18,207 bases of DNA. Source: an uncultured Collinsella sp. GTDB lineage: Bacteria > Actinomycetota > Coriobacteriia > Coriobacteriales > Coriobacteriaceae. The notes under the pieces are model-generated. The model made no database searches, was not told where the DNA came from, and worked only from the letters and a program-made list of their open reading frames with translations. Position numbers and translations under genes: made by a program. Below are positions 6,662 through 14,242 of the stretch, one piece after another. Each line of letters begins with the position of its first letter. Position 1 is the stretch's first letter. The stretch is taken from positions 1 to 18,207 of the forward strand of contig URZB01000006.1 of assembly GCA_900552295.1 (NCBI GenBank). The letters run 5' to 3'.

Positions 6662-7162
6662 ATGAATAGTGCAGTTAGCCTGGTCGATTTCGACCGGATG
6701 CTTAACGGGCTTGACCGTATCTATTCGGAGTTCGCGCGTACCTGCGGTCTTTCGGACTGCGCCTACTGGATGCTCGTCGACACGAGTGCAGCGGGCGGAA
6801 GCGTTGCCGTGAGTCGGCTGACGAGTGAATGGTTCTACAGCAAACAGACCATCAATTCGGCGATCAAGACGCTTAGGGCGCGAGGGCTTGCGACGTTGGA
6901 GTTTGCCGAGGGCAGTCGTAAGAACAAGGTTGTGCGATTGACCGAAGAAGGCGTGCGGTTTGCCAAGCGCTACGCGTTACCGGCGCAAAAAGCCGAGCAA
7001 CAGGCATTCGAAGCGCTCGAGCCGTGGGAACAGCGCGAGATCATGCGCCTGGTCGGTAAATTCTCCCATGTTCTGAACGAAGAGTGCGAGGCATTTAAAC
7101 GGCAAGTGGCCGCCGAGAACGAGGCTGACGATAAGGGCGAGGGGGACACATGCGACTCTTAA
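6662..7162 (+). CDS. MarR-family transcriptional regulator of the ABC exporter operon
   Basis: A winged-helix DNA-binding protein of about 166 residues. The MarR core is visible: an N-terminal dimerisation helix (FDRMLNGLDRIYSEFARTCG), then SDCAYWMLVDTSA, the recognition region VSRLTSEWFYSKQTINSAIKTL, the wing LATLEFAEGSRKNKVVRLTEEG, and long C-terminal helices (QQAFEALEPWEQREIMRLVG). MarR proteins usually repress exporter genes until a toxic ligand binds. Its location at the head of an ABC exporter operon and the twin inverted-repeat sites upstream fit that role. The ATG at 6650 has no ribosome site. The ATG at 6662 has GGGAGAG immediately before it and is preferred. The last 13 bases overlap the next gene, which argues for translational coupling. 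The C-terminus is rich in Glu and Asp. Confidence 0.87.
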   Translation: MNSAVSLVDFDRMLNGLDRIYSEFARTCGLSDCAYWMLVDTSAAGGSVAVSRLTSEWFYSKQTINSAIKTLRARGLATLEFAEGSRKNKVVRLTEEGVRFAKRYALPAQKAEQQAFEALEPWEQREIMRLVGKFSHVLNEECEAFKRQVAAENEADDKGEGDTCDS

Positions 7163-8886
7163 TGAGGTTTATGAGGCCGTACCGCGGTCTGATTGCGGTG
7201 ACGCTGTTTGCGGTGCTGATAGATAACGTCGGTACGCTGTTGGTTCCCACGATGCTGGCGAACATGGTCAACACCGGTATTACCACGGGCGATGTCGACT
7301 ATATTTTACGTAACGGCCTGTACATGCTTATCGCGACCGGCATGGCCAGCGGCGGCACGGTGCTGGGCTGCTATCTTTCGGCGCGCCTGGCCGCCAACGT
7401 GGCCTGCGATATCCGCAATGCTGTGTACGACAAGTCGCTCGAGCTGTCCGCCAGCGACTTTGAGCGCTTTGGCACGGGTTCGATGATCACACGCTCGCTC
7501 AACGACATCAACGTGATTCAGCAAGCTGTCCTTCAGACGATTCAGCTGGTGTTGCCGGTGCCATTCTTGGCCGTGGCAGGCATCATTTTTGCTTGGTTCA
7601 TCGATCCCGCCATGGGCACGCTGCTGGGCGTGGTGGTTGCGATCGTGCTGGTGGCGGCGGTCTTTACGGTGGCTAACGCCGCGCCGATTTTTATGCGCCT
7701 GCAGAGCTTTATCGACCGCATGAACGTGGTGCTGCGCGAGAACATCGTGGGCGTGCGCGTCATCCGCGCATTTAACAAGGAGCGCCACGAGGAGCAGCGC
7801 CTGGACGAGGTGTTTAGCGATTACGCGGCCAACGCCATCAAGGTCAACCACCTGTTTGTGGGCCTCGACAGCTCCAGCTTCTTTTTGATGAACATCGCCG
7901 AGGTGGCGGTGCTGTGGGTGGGCGGCAACCGCGTGGGCGTCCACGCCATGCAAATCGGCAGCATTTCGGCCGTGTTGGAATACGCGATCCTGATTCTTTT
8001 CTTTGTGATGATGGCGCAGATGGTGATTCTGACGCTTCCGCGCGCCGCGGCGTGCCTCAACCGTGCGCAGCAGGTGCTCGAAATCGAGCCGAGCATCGTG
8101 GACGGCAAGGCTACGCTGGGCGACGGGGCGCCTGAGTCCGCAGACGGAGCCGACGCGGTCGCCGTGTTCGATCATATGTCGTTTCGTTTTGACGACGCCG
8201 ACGAGGACACGCTGTGCAATCTGAGCTTTACCTGTCGCCGTGGTCAGACGACCGCGATCGTCGGCTCGACGGGCTCGGGCAAATCGACGGTGGCCAAGCT
8301 CCTGCTGCGCTTCCACGATGCCACCAAGGGCGCCATTCGCCTGGACGGCGTTGATCTGCACGACCTTTCGCAAGACGAGATTCGCGGGCGCATTGCCTAT
8401 GTGCCGCAAAAGGCATGGCTGTTCTCGGGCACCGTAGCAAGCAATCTGCGCTTTGGCAACGAAGACGCGACTGAGGCCGACATGCTTCATGCGCTCCGGG
8501 TTGCCCAGAGCACCTTTGTGCTCGATCAGCCGCAGGGGCTCGATACCCCGGTGGCGCAGGGCGGCACGAACTTTTCGGGCGGCCAGCGCCAGCGCCTGGC
8601 CATCGCCCGTGCGCTCATGAAGCATGCCGATCTATATATCTTCGATGACAGTTTCTCGGCCCTGGACTTTAAGACCGATGCCGCCCTGCGCCATGCGTTG
8701 CAAGACGAGACGCGTGACGCTGCGGTGCTCATCATCGCGCAGCGTATCTCGACCATTCTGCATGCCGACCAGATCGTGGTGCTCAGGGATGGCGAGGTCG
8801 TGGGCCTAGGCACGCACGACGAGCTCATGGAAACCTGCGAGGTGTACCGTGCTATCGCGGAATCGCAGATGAAGGGAGGTGAGTAG
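7150..8886 (+). CDS. Heterodimeric ABC exporter, subunit 1 (degenerate ATP site)
   Basis: A 578-residue half-transporter: a six-helix exporter membrane domain (about residues 1-305) fused to an ATPase domain (about 335-578). Walker A is GSTGSGKST (372-380), the Q-loop AYVPQKAWLFSGTV, and the signature FSGGQ (475-479) is canonical. Walker B reads LYIFDD, so Asp500 replaces the catalytic Glu, and the H-loop has Gln531 (IIAQRIST) instead of His. These are the marks of the inactive-site subunit in heterodimeric exporters such as TM287/288, BmrCD and LmrCD. The partner is the next gene. The start ATG overlaps the MarR gene by 13 bases and has GAGGGGG just upstream. Substrates are likely drugs, lipids or peptides; sequence does not decide between them. 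Confidence 0.95.
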   Translation: MRLLMRFMRPYRGLIAVTLFAVLIDNVGTLLVPTMLANMVNTGITTGDVDYILRNGLYMLIATGMASGGTVLGCYLSARLAANVACDIRNAVYDKSLELSASDFERFGTGSMITRSLNDINVIQQAVLQTIQLVLPVPFLAVAGIIFAWFIDPAMGTLLGVVVAIVLVAAVFTVANAAPIFMRLQSFIDRMNVVLRENIVGVRVIRAFNKERHEEQRLDEVFSDYAANAIKVNHLFVGLDSSSFFLMNIAEVAVLWVGGNRVGVHAMQIGSISAVLEYAILILFFVMMAQMVILTLPRAAACLNRAQQVLEIEPSIVDGKATLGDGAPESADGADAVAVFDHMSFRFDDADEDTLCNLSFTCRRGQTTAIVGSTGSGKSTVAKLLLRFHDATKGAIRLDGVDLHDLSQDEIRGRIAYVPQKAWLFSGTVASNLRFGNEDATEADMLHALRVAQSTFVLDQPQGLDTPVAQGGTNFSGGQRQRLAIARALMKHADLYIFDDSFSALDFKTDAALRHALQDETRDAAVLIIAQRISTILHADQIVVLRDGEVVGLGTHDELMETCEVYRAIAESQMKGGE

Positions 8887-8887
8887 C

Positions 8888-10888
8888 ATGACCGAGGAGC
8901 TCAAGAAGCAGGGCATCGCCGATGGCGCCGCGGATGCAGAGACAGTTGAGGAGACGGGCGCCACGCCCGACCTGGACGAAGCCGCCAAGGCGGCGGAGCG
9001 CGAGGCTCGTCGCCAGGCACTCTATGAGGAAAATGAGCGCGCCGAGGACGAGCGCGCCCGCGCCGAGGCGGAGCGCATGCGCGACGTTGACGACGAGGAT
9101 GAGGACGAGACACCCCGCGACACCTGGGCGACGGTGCGCCGCCTGTGGAGCGAGGCTGCCGGCGACCACTGGCGCTTCTATATCGTGTTCGCGAGCATTG
9201 TGTTCTATGCCATCTTTAACACCGCCGCGCCGGCATACAGCGCCCGCGTGATCGATGAGCTGTGGGGCCACATTCAGGTGGCGTTTGCCAACGACACCAC
9301 CTTCAACATCACCTGGGAGAACTGCGGCAGGACCATCTTCATCTACTTTATGATCTGGACGGCCGCTGCCTCGTTCTACGCACTCCAGAGCTTTTTGATG
9401 TCGAGCGTGGCCGAACGCCTCAACCTGCTCCTACGCAACCGCATCGCACAAAAGCTCAACCGTCTGCCGCTTGCCTTCTTTGACGCGCATCGTCCCGGTG
9501 AGGTCGTCAGCCGTGCGACCAACGACTTGGACAAGATGTCCGAGAGCATGCAGCGCGGCTTGCTGCAGCTTCTGGTGTCGATCGGTACCGTGGTGGGCGC
9601 TGTGAGCGTGATGTTCGTGTTTAGCGTGCCGCTCACGCTCGTCTTTTTGTTCTTTACGGCGTTGTCGCTGTTGGTGACCAAGGTGGTCTCGCGCCGCACG
9701 CATGACGTAACCGGTGAGCGCCAGGAGTGGGTGTCAAGGATTACGAGCGCGGTTGAGGAAGGCTACTCGGGCCGTCTGGTGATTCGCGCGTTTAACCGCG
9801 AGCGCCAAAGTTCTGCCGAGGTACACCAGGCCTCGGGCGAGCTGGCACGCGTGAGTGCCAAGGCCGACTTCATGATTAACGCCGTCGGCCCCGCGGTGCG
9901 CTTTATCGGCCGCCTGGCACAGATCGTGATTGCGATTGTGGGCTGCAGTATGCTGGTTGCCGGCCACATGACCGTCGGCGTGTTCCAGGCGTTCTTCCAG
10001 TTTATCTACGAGGCATCTGAGCCCATGACGCAGCTGTCGTTTACCTTCAACTCGCTGCAGAGCGCGCTGGCGAGTGCGGAGCGCGTGTTCGACCTGCTCG
10101 ATGAACCCGAGATGGAGGCGGATCCGCAGCCGGGCGAGGCCGCCAGGCTGCCGGGTCGCGTTGAGGGCCGTGTCGCTTTTGAGCATGTACGCTTTGGCTA
10201 CGCGCCCGACAAGCCGCTCATGCGCGACGTGTCGTTTACCGCCGAGCCGGGCCAGAAGATCGCCGTGGTGGGAACCACGGGCGCGGGCAAAACCACGCTC
10301 ATCAACCTGCTCATGCGCTTCTACGAGATTGACGGCGGGCGCATTACGCTCGACGGCGTGGACACGAGCCGCATGGATCGTGGCGAGCTGCGCCAGCAGT
10401 TTGGCATGGTGTTGCAGGATGCCTGGCTGTTCGACGGAACGATTGCCGAGAATATCGCCTATGGCTGCCCCGAGGCGACGCGCGAGGAGATCGTGGCGGC
10501 CGCACGCGCCGCGCAGGTCGACTTCTTTGTGCGCACCATGCCGCAGGGCTATGACACGCGCGTGGCCAACGATGCCGAGAGCATTAGCCAGGGTCAGCGC
10601 CAGCTGCTGACCATTGCGCGCGTGCTGCTCAACAACCCGGCGATTCTCATCCTGGACGAGGCGACGTCGAGTGTGGACACGCGCACCGAGCTCGCCATCG
10701 GCCGCGCCATGGACGCGCTCATGCGTGGGCGTACGAGCTTTGTGATCGCGCACCGTCTGTCGACGATCGTAGATGCCGACCTGATCTTGGTCATGGATCA
10801 CGGCAACATTATCGAGCAGGGTACGCATAAGGAGCTGCTGGCTGCCGAGGGTGCCTACGCCGACCTCTATCTGAGTCAGTTCGCATAA
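8888..10888 (+). CDS. Heterodimeric ABC exporter, subunit 2 (catalytic ATP site) with charged N-terminal extension
   Basis: A 666-residue half-transporter that should pair with the preceding gene product. Residues 1-~78 are an unusual, highly charged, Ala/Glu/Arg-rich and probably coiled-coil extension that ends in an acidic run of Asp and Glu (DVDDEDEDETP). The six-helix membrane domain follows (~95-390), then the ATPase domain: Walker A GTTGAGKTT (462-470), Walker B LILDEATSS with catalytic Glu591, and H-loop His622 (IAHRLST). The signature is ISQGQ rather than LSGGQ. It therefore supplies the working Walker and His residues, while subunit 1 supplies the good signature, giving one active and one degenerate site. 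The ATG at 8888 has GGGAGGTGA upstream; a GTG at 8879 is an alternative. The stop codon of subunit 1 is one base before the ATG, so the two genes are surely cotranscribed. Confidence 0.93.
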   Translation: MTEELKKQGIADGAADAETVEETGATPDLDEAAKAAEREARRQALYEENERAEDERARAEAERMRDVDDEDEDETPRDTWATVRRLWSEAAGDHWRFYIVFASIVFYAIFNTAAPAYSARVIDELWGHIQVAFANDTTFNITWENCGRTIFIYFMIWTAAASFYALQSFLMSSVAERLNLLLRNRIAQKLNRLPLAFFDAHRPGEVVSRATNDLDKMSESMQRGLLQLLVSIGTVVGAVSVMFVFSVPLTLVFLFFTALSLLVTKVVSRRTHDVTGERQEWVSRITSAVEEGYSGRLVIRAFNRERQSSAEVHQASGELARVSAKADFMINAVGPAVRFIGRLAQIVIAIVGCSMLVAGHMTVGVFQAFFQFIYEASEPMTQLSFTFNSLQSALASAERVFDLLDEPEMEADPQPGEAARLPGRVEGRVAFEHVRFGYAPDKPLMRDVSFTAEPGQKIAVVGTTGAGKTTLINLLMRFYEIDGGRITLDGVDTSRMDRGELRQQFGMVLQDAWLFDGTIAENIAYGCPEATREEIVAAARAAQVDFFVRTMPQGYDTRVANDAESISQGQRQLLTIARVLLNNPAILILDEATSSVDTRTELAIGRAMDALMRGRTSFVIAHRLSTIVDADLILVMDHGNIIEQGTHKELLAAEGAYADLYLSQFA

Positions 10889-10917
10889 TGTGACAAAGGG
10901 ACAGTCCCTTTGTCACA
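10889..10917. repeat. 29-bp perfect palindrome, REP-like, at the end of the ABC operon
   Basis: TGTGACAAAGGGAC (10889-10902) is exactly complementary to GTCCCTTTGTCACA (10904-10917) around a single A. It begins directly after the ABC subunit 2 stop codon. The AAAGGGACAG core is shared with the minus-strand reading of 1049-1079, which suggests members of one dispersed repeat family. Confidence 0.8.
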
Positions 10918-10925
10918 TCGCAAAT

Positions 10926-10963
10926 AAGGCGCGCCGGGGGTGAATCCTCTGGCGCGCCTTTGC
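10926..10963. terminator. Bidirectional terminator between ABC operon and cysE
   Basis: AAGGCGCGCC (10926-10935) pairs perfectly with GGCGCGCCTT (10951-10960), followed by TTGCG on plus; on minus the stem is followed by ATTTG. It lies between convergent genes and probably serves both. Confidence 0.65.
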
Positions 10964-10996
10964 GTTGGCGTCAATGTTGTCGGTGGCCGTCCGGCT

Positions 10997-11701
10997 CTAG
11001 CGTTCGTCCACGAGCTTGGCGACGAGGGTTTTGAGCTCGGCCACCTCTCGCTCGAGTTCCTTGACGCGGCGGGCGTTCTCGGTGATGCCCTGACGGTTGA
11101 GCGCGGACTGCTCGGCGGCGGCGTCGGGCATGTACTCGCGATGCTGCTTGGCATCGAAGCTCTCCTCGAACACGCGGCAGCCGTTGCGCTTGATGATGCG
11201 TCCCGGCACGCCCACGACGGTGCAGTTGTCGGGTACGTCCTTGACGACGACCGAATTGCCGCCGATTTTGACGTTGTTGCCGATGCGAATGTTGCCGAGC
11301 ACTTTAGCGCCTGTGCCCACGGTGACGTTGTTGCCCAGGGTGGGGTGGCGCTTGCCGGTCTCGTTGCCGGTGCCGCCAAGCGTGACGCCCTGGTAGAGCA
11401 CGCAGTTGTCGCCCACAATGGTGGTTTCGCCGATGACGACGCCCATGGCGTGGTCGATAAAGAAATGCTTGCCGATCTGTGCAGCGGGATGAATCTCGAC
11501 GCCGGTAATGTGGCGGGTGATTTGCGAGAGCACACGGGCGAGCGAGCGATGGCCATGCTCCCAGAGCCAGTGCTCTGGCACGTGGTTCCACTTGGCGTGC
11601 AGGCCAGGATAGGAAAGGAAGATGACTAGACCGTTTTGCGCGGCGGGATCCTGCGCTTGGACGGTCTTGATGTCCTCGCGAATGGTATTGATAAAGCTCA
11701 C
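10997..11701 (-). CDS. cysE: Serine O-acetyltransferase
   Basis: A cytoplasmic enzyme of 234 residues that transfers acetyl from acetyl-CoA to L-serine, giving O-acetylserine for cysteine synthesis. It has the left-handed beta-helix of hexapeptide transferases: the run [20 protein letters not shown] with catalytic Asp83 and His84, then [40 protein letters not shown] (His119) and [19 protein letters not shown]. It is of the shorter type that lacks most of the long E. coli N-terminal helical domain. A predicted C-terminal coiled coil ([19 protein letters not shown]) extends the usual end. The start is the GTG at 11701, preceded by GGGAGGG six bases upstream, while upstream in-frame ATGs lack a ribosome site. 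No cysK is adjacent. It is divergent from the DedA gene, and a TATACT box on the minus strand (11743-11748) may be its -10. Confidence 0.93.
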   Translation of the reverse strand: MSFINTIREDIKTVQAQDPAAQNGLVIFLSYPGLHAKWNHVPEHWLWEHGHRSLARVLSQITRHITGVEIHPAAQIGKHFFIDHAMGVVIGETTIVGDNCVLYQGVTLGGTGNETGKRHPTLGNNVTVGTGAKVLGNIRIGNNVKIGGNSVVVKDVPDNCTVVGVPGRIIKRNGCRVFEESFDAKQHREYMPDAAAEQSALNRQGITENARRVKELEREVAELKTLVAKLVDER

Positions 11702-11872
11702 CGACCGCCCTCCCTTAGCGCCATGGCAATGCGATTCAATAAAGTATAGCGATTCGCTAGGGATTAGGAAGGACAATCTTGGCGGCTTTGCACGACAGGT
11801 GTCAGTTATGCAAACTTGCTGGTAATGGAGTCATGCTTTTGTGGGGTTGCGCACGAGGGGGCACCGCAACCG

Positions 11873-11878
11873 TATACT
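11873..11878 (+). promoter_or_regulatory. Likely -10 box of the DedA gene
   Basis: TATACT in the context CCGTATACTGG lies 46 bases before the DedA start codon. The best -35-like match (TTGCGC at 11847-11852) is 20 bases away, which is too far for a standard promoter, so only the -10 is proposed. Confidence 0.35.
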
Positions 11879-11924
11879 GGTCAACTTGGACGTATCCGCG
11901 CCCACAACTGAGAGGTTTTACTTC

Positions 11925-12563
11925 ATGGGTTTCATCAATTTTATCGCCGAGCTGCTTAAGGATCCGCGCACCGCGATCGCCAGCTGGATCGCCGCCGGCC
12001 CGCTTATGGCCTACGGCTGCGTGTTCCTGATCATCTTTATCGAGACGGGCGTGGTGTTCTTCCCATTCCTTCCCGGCGATTCGCTGCTGTTTGCCTCGGG
12101 CTTCTTTGCCCACAACGGCGGCTTTAACATCGTGGCGCTTCTGGCCACCGCATGGGCCGCAGCTATCCTGGGCGATCAGTGCAACTTTATGATCGGCCAC
12201 TTCTTTGGCCGCAAGATCATCGCCTCGGGCAAGGTAAAGGCCATGACGCCCGAGCGCATCAAAAAGTCCGAGGACTTCTTGGATAAGTGGGGCCACCTGG
12301 CCATCTTCCTGGGCCGCTTCTTTCCGTTTATCCGCACCTTTGTGCCCTTTATCGCCGGCATGGGCGGCATGCACTGGCGCAACTTCGTTGTCTTTAACGT
12401 GCTGGGCGGCATTACCTGGTCGACGGTCTTTACGCTGCTGGGCTACTTCTTTGGCGGCATTCCCTTTGTGCAGGAGCACTTTGAGCTGCTGATTATCGGT
12501 ATCGTCGCCGTGTCGATCATTCCGACCGTGGTCGGCTTGGTTAAGGCTAGGCTGGGCAAATAG
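11925..12563 (+). CDS. DedA-family membrane protein (probable undecaprenyl-phosphate or phospholipid translocase)
   Basis: A 212-residue polytopic membrane protein of the DedA/SNARE-associated (VTT) family. Members of this family have been shown to recycle the lipid carrier undecaprenyl phosphate across the membrane; others affect pH and drug tolerance. The conserved features are present: Glu40 in IIFIETGVVFFPFLPGDSLL, Asp52 in the PGD motif, and the FLGRFFPFIRTFVPFIAGM block with Arg131 and Arg137, then the NVLGGITWS motif. These four charged residues match in spacing those reported essential in E. coli YqjA/YghB. The ATG at 11925 has GAGAGG nine bases upstream, and the frame upstream of it has no ribosome site. 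The protein is single-cistron with its own terminator. It is divergent from cysE, with no obvious functional link. Confidence 0.92.
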   Translation: MGFINFIAELLKDPRTAIASWIAAGPLMAYGCVFLIIFIETGVVFFPFLPGDSLLFASGFFAHNGGFNIVALLATAWAAAILGDQCNFMIGHFFGRKIIASGKVKAMTPERIKKSEDFLDKWGHLAIFLGRFFPFIRTFVPFIAGMGGMHWRNFVVFNVLGGITWSTVFTLLGYFFGGIPFVQEHFELLIIGIVAVSIIPTVVGLVKARLGK

Positions 12564-12600
12564 AACGCATAGCTCGAGCCGGCGCACAAATCGTGTCGTT

Positions 12601-12640
12601 GAGGCCCGTCACCGTTTACGGTGGCGGGCCTCTTTAGTTT
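12601..12640 (+). terminator. Rho-independent terminator of the DedA gene
   Basis: GAGGCCCGTCACCG (12601-12614) pairs with CGGTGGCGGGCCTC (12619-12632) over 14 positions with one G-U pair and a TTTA loop, followed by TTTAGTTT. The 298-base gap 12564-12861 otherwise holds the ilvE promoter and leader described below. Confidence 0.87.
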
Positions 12641-12702
12641 CGGTCAAATGAAAATACTTTAGTTAGTTAAAGAAAAACGTTTTATCCGACGCGCGTGCGG
12701 AG

Positions 12703-12708
12703 TACAAT
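12703..12708 (+). promoter_or_regulatory. Likely -10 box of ilvE
   Basis: TACAAT in the context GGAGTACAATCTCG is a good -10 element. A TTTTAT-like sequence around 12680-12685 sits at about the right distance for a -35 but matches poorly. Transcription would begin near 12715, leaving a leader of about 145 bases before ilvE. Confidence 0.4.
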
Positions 12709-12715
12709 CTCGTGC

Positions 12716-12865
12716 ATGCGAATCGACGTGCCATCGGCTTTGATGCCGTTCGCGTGTCCCGTCCGGCTCTACGCTCCGGGCGTGCGACGTTGCGACGCGG
12801 TCGGCCTCGGTCCTTGCGTGCGAGTTCGCGAGTATGCAACTGTGTATGTAAGGAGCGACATATGA
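12716..12865 (+). other. Possible leader ORF (49 codons) overlapping the ilvE start
   Basis: An ATG at 12716 opens a 49-codon frame (MRIDVPSALMPFACPVRLYA...) whose TGA overlaps the ilvE ATG as ATGA. The ATG sits where transcription from the TACAAT box should start, so it could be read as a leaderless message, common in actinobacteria. It holds seven Val, three Leu and two Ile but no run of them, and no antiterminator/terminator pair is evident. It could equally be a chance frame in GC-rich DNA. Confidence 0.2.
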
Positions 12866-13914
12866 CTGTCGAGAAGAAGGATATCGATTGGGGTAGCCTC
12901 GGCTTTGGCTACATGAAGACCGATTACAGCTACGAGGCTCATTGGAAGGACGGCGAGTGGGACGAGGGCGGCCTGACCACCGACCACACCCTGCATGTCT
13001 CCGAGTGCGGTGGCATCTTCCATTACTGCCAGGAGGTCTTTGAGGGCCTGAAGGCCTACACCGCCGAGGACGGCAGCATCGTCTGCTTCCGTCCCGACAT
13101 GAACGCCGAGCGCATGTATAACTCTGCCCAGCGCCTCGAGATGCCCCCGTTCCCCAAGGATAAGTTTGTTGAGGCCGTCAAGCAGGTCGTTTCTGCCAAC
13201 GCCGCTTGGGTTCCGCCCTTCGGTTCTGGTGCGACCCTGTACGTGCGTCCGTTTATGATCGGCTCCGGTGACGTGATCGGCGTGGCTCCCGCTCCTGAGT
13301 ACACGTTCCGCATTCTCGTGACCCCGGTCGGTCCGTACTTTAAGGGCGGCCTCAAGCCCGTCAAGCTGCGCGTTTCCGAGTACGACCGCGCCGCACCGCA
13401 CGGCACCGGCAATATCAAGGCCGGCCTGAACTACGCCATGTCCCTCAAGCCCACGATGGAGGCCCATCGCGAGGGTTATGCCGAGAACCTGTATCTCGAC
13501 TCCGAGTCCCGCACCTATGTCGAGGAGACCGGTGGCGCGAACGTTCTGTTCGTGAAGGAGAACGGCACCCTCGTCGTTCCTCAGTCGCACACCGACTCCA
13601 TCCTGCCCTCCATCACCCGTCGCTCGCTCGTTCAGGTTGCCGAGGATTTGGGCATGACCGTCGACCAGCGTCCCGTCGAGTGGGCCGAGGTCAAGGCCGG
13701 CACCTTTGTGGAATGCGGCCTGTGCGGCACCGCTGCTGTCATCTCCCCGGTGGGCGAGATCGACAACAAGGTCTACGGTGCCGATGAGACCGTGACCTTC
13801 CCGGCTGGCTGCACCGAGATCGGCCCCGTGATGAAGAAGCTTCGCGAGACCCTGACCGGTATCCAGTCCGGTGCTGTCGAGGACAAGCACAACTGGGTTT
13901 ACACCGTCGCGTAA
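12862..13914 (+). CDS. ilvE: Branched-chain amino acid aminotransferase
   Basis: A PLP-dependent class IV (fold type IV) aminotransferase of 350 residues. It makes or degrades leucine, isoleucine and valine by transamination between their keto acids and glutamate, in the cytoplasm. The length and motifs match the larger bacterial/eukaryotic BCAT group: FHYCQEVFEGLKAY, the substrate-binding LYVRPFMIG, and HGTGNIKAGLNYAMSLKP with the PLP lysine Lys186. Also present are YVEETGGANVLFVKENGTLV, DSILPSITRRSL, and FVECGLCGTAAVISPVGEI near the cofactor phosphate. The ATG at 12862 has AAGGAG eight bases upstream. The frame is open to 12712, but the extension is unlike any aminotransferase. Codon use is strongly biased to C- and G-ending codons, which suggests high expression. 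It is monocistronic, with a large nested hairpin downstream and convergent lemA. Confidence 0.96.
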   Translation: MTVEKKDIDWGSLGFGYMKTDYSYEAHWKDGEWDEGGLTTDHTLHVSECGGIFHYCQEVFEGLKAYTAEDGSIVCFRPDMNAERMYNSAQRLEMPPFPKDKFVEAVKQVVSANAAWVPPFGSGATLYVRPFMIGSGDVIGVAPAPEYTFRILVTPVGPYFKGGLKPVKLRVSEYDRAAPHGTGNIKAGLNYAMSLKPTMEAHREGYAENLYLDSESRTYVEETGGANVLFVKENGTLVVPQSHTDSILPSITRRSLVQVAEDLGMTVDQRPVEWAEVKAGTFVECGLCGTAAVISPVGEIDNKVYGADETVTFPAGCTEIGPVMKKLRETLTGIQSGAVEDKHNWVYTVA

Positions 13915-13944
13915 CCTGCCTTACAGCTCTTGGCGAGCACGTCC

Positions 13945-14069
13945 GGGCAGAGAGCAAGCTCCCTACCAGCGCGTCCTCGGACATGCAAGAAGCCCTCGCT
14001 GCGCACTTCGTGCGGCGAGGGCTTCTTGCGTCCTGCGGAGTGCGCTGGTAGGGAGCTTGCTCTCTGCCC
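13945..14069. repeat. Nested 125-bp hairpin: 28-bp perfect outer arms around an inner 20-bp hairpin
   Basis: Outer arms 13945-13972 and 14042-14069 are exact reverse complements over 28 bases (GGGCAGAGAGCAAGCTCCCT at the start of the left arm). Inside, GCAAGAAGCCCTCGC (13985-13999) pairs with its exact complement at 14015-14029, extended by CGCAC/GTGCG around TTC. The inner hairpin probably terminates ilvE, although only GCGTCC follows it rather than a U-tract. The 328-base gap between ilvE and lemA holds this element, a hairpin at 14122-14141, a tandem repeat and the lemA terminator; no gene is seen in it. Confidence 0.75.
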
Positions 14070-14137
14070 TGCGGCTCGGCGCTGTCGCGACGGGGAATTA
14101 CTTGGCTGAATCAAAGATGGTGCGCGGCCTATTGGCC

Positions 14138-14167
14138 GCGCGTTGTGCGTGGGCGCGTTGTGCGTGG
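14138..14167. repeat. Perfect 15-bp tandem duplication
   Basis: GCGCGTTGTGCGTGG occurs twice back to back (14138-14152 and 14153-14167). It overlaps the right arm of a small hairpin, GCGCGGCC (14122-14129) with GGCCGCGC (14134-14141). It is non-coding and probably a slippage product. Confidence 0.75.
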
Positions 14168-14202
14168 ATAAGAAAAGGGCCCAAGGTTTGTGCCTTGGGC
14201 CC
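14167..14202 (-). terminator. Rho-independent terminator of lemA
   Basis: GGGCCCAAGG (14177-14186) pairs perfectly with CCTTGGGCCC (14193-14202) around a 6-base loop. Read on the minus strand it is followed by TTTTCTTAT. It lies 40 bases behind the lemA stop codon. Confidence 0.85.
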
Positions 14203-14242
14203 CAAAGGGTTGATGAACTGGCTTAAGACTCGGCCGTGATTG

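Noticed and set aside
7306..8625. 439-codon open frame on the minus strand opposite ABC subunit 1
   Set aside because: Composition is His/Arg-rich and motif-free; the opposite frame contains all ABC motifs.
11570..11590. TGGCACGTGGTTCC as a sigma54 promoter
   Set aside because: The spacing to the TTGC half is wrong and it lies within the cysE coding region.
12715..12861. T-box or amino-acid riboswitch in the ilvE leader
   Set aside because: No T-box consensus (AGGGTGGNACCGCG) and no terminator/antiterminator pair are visible.
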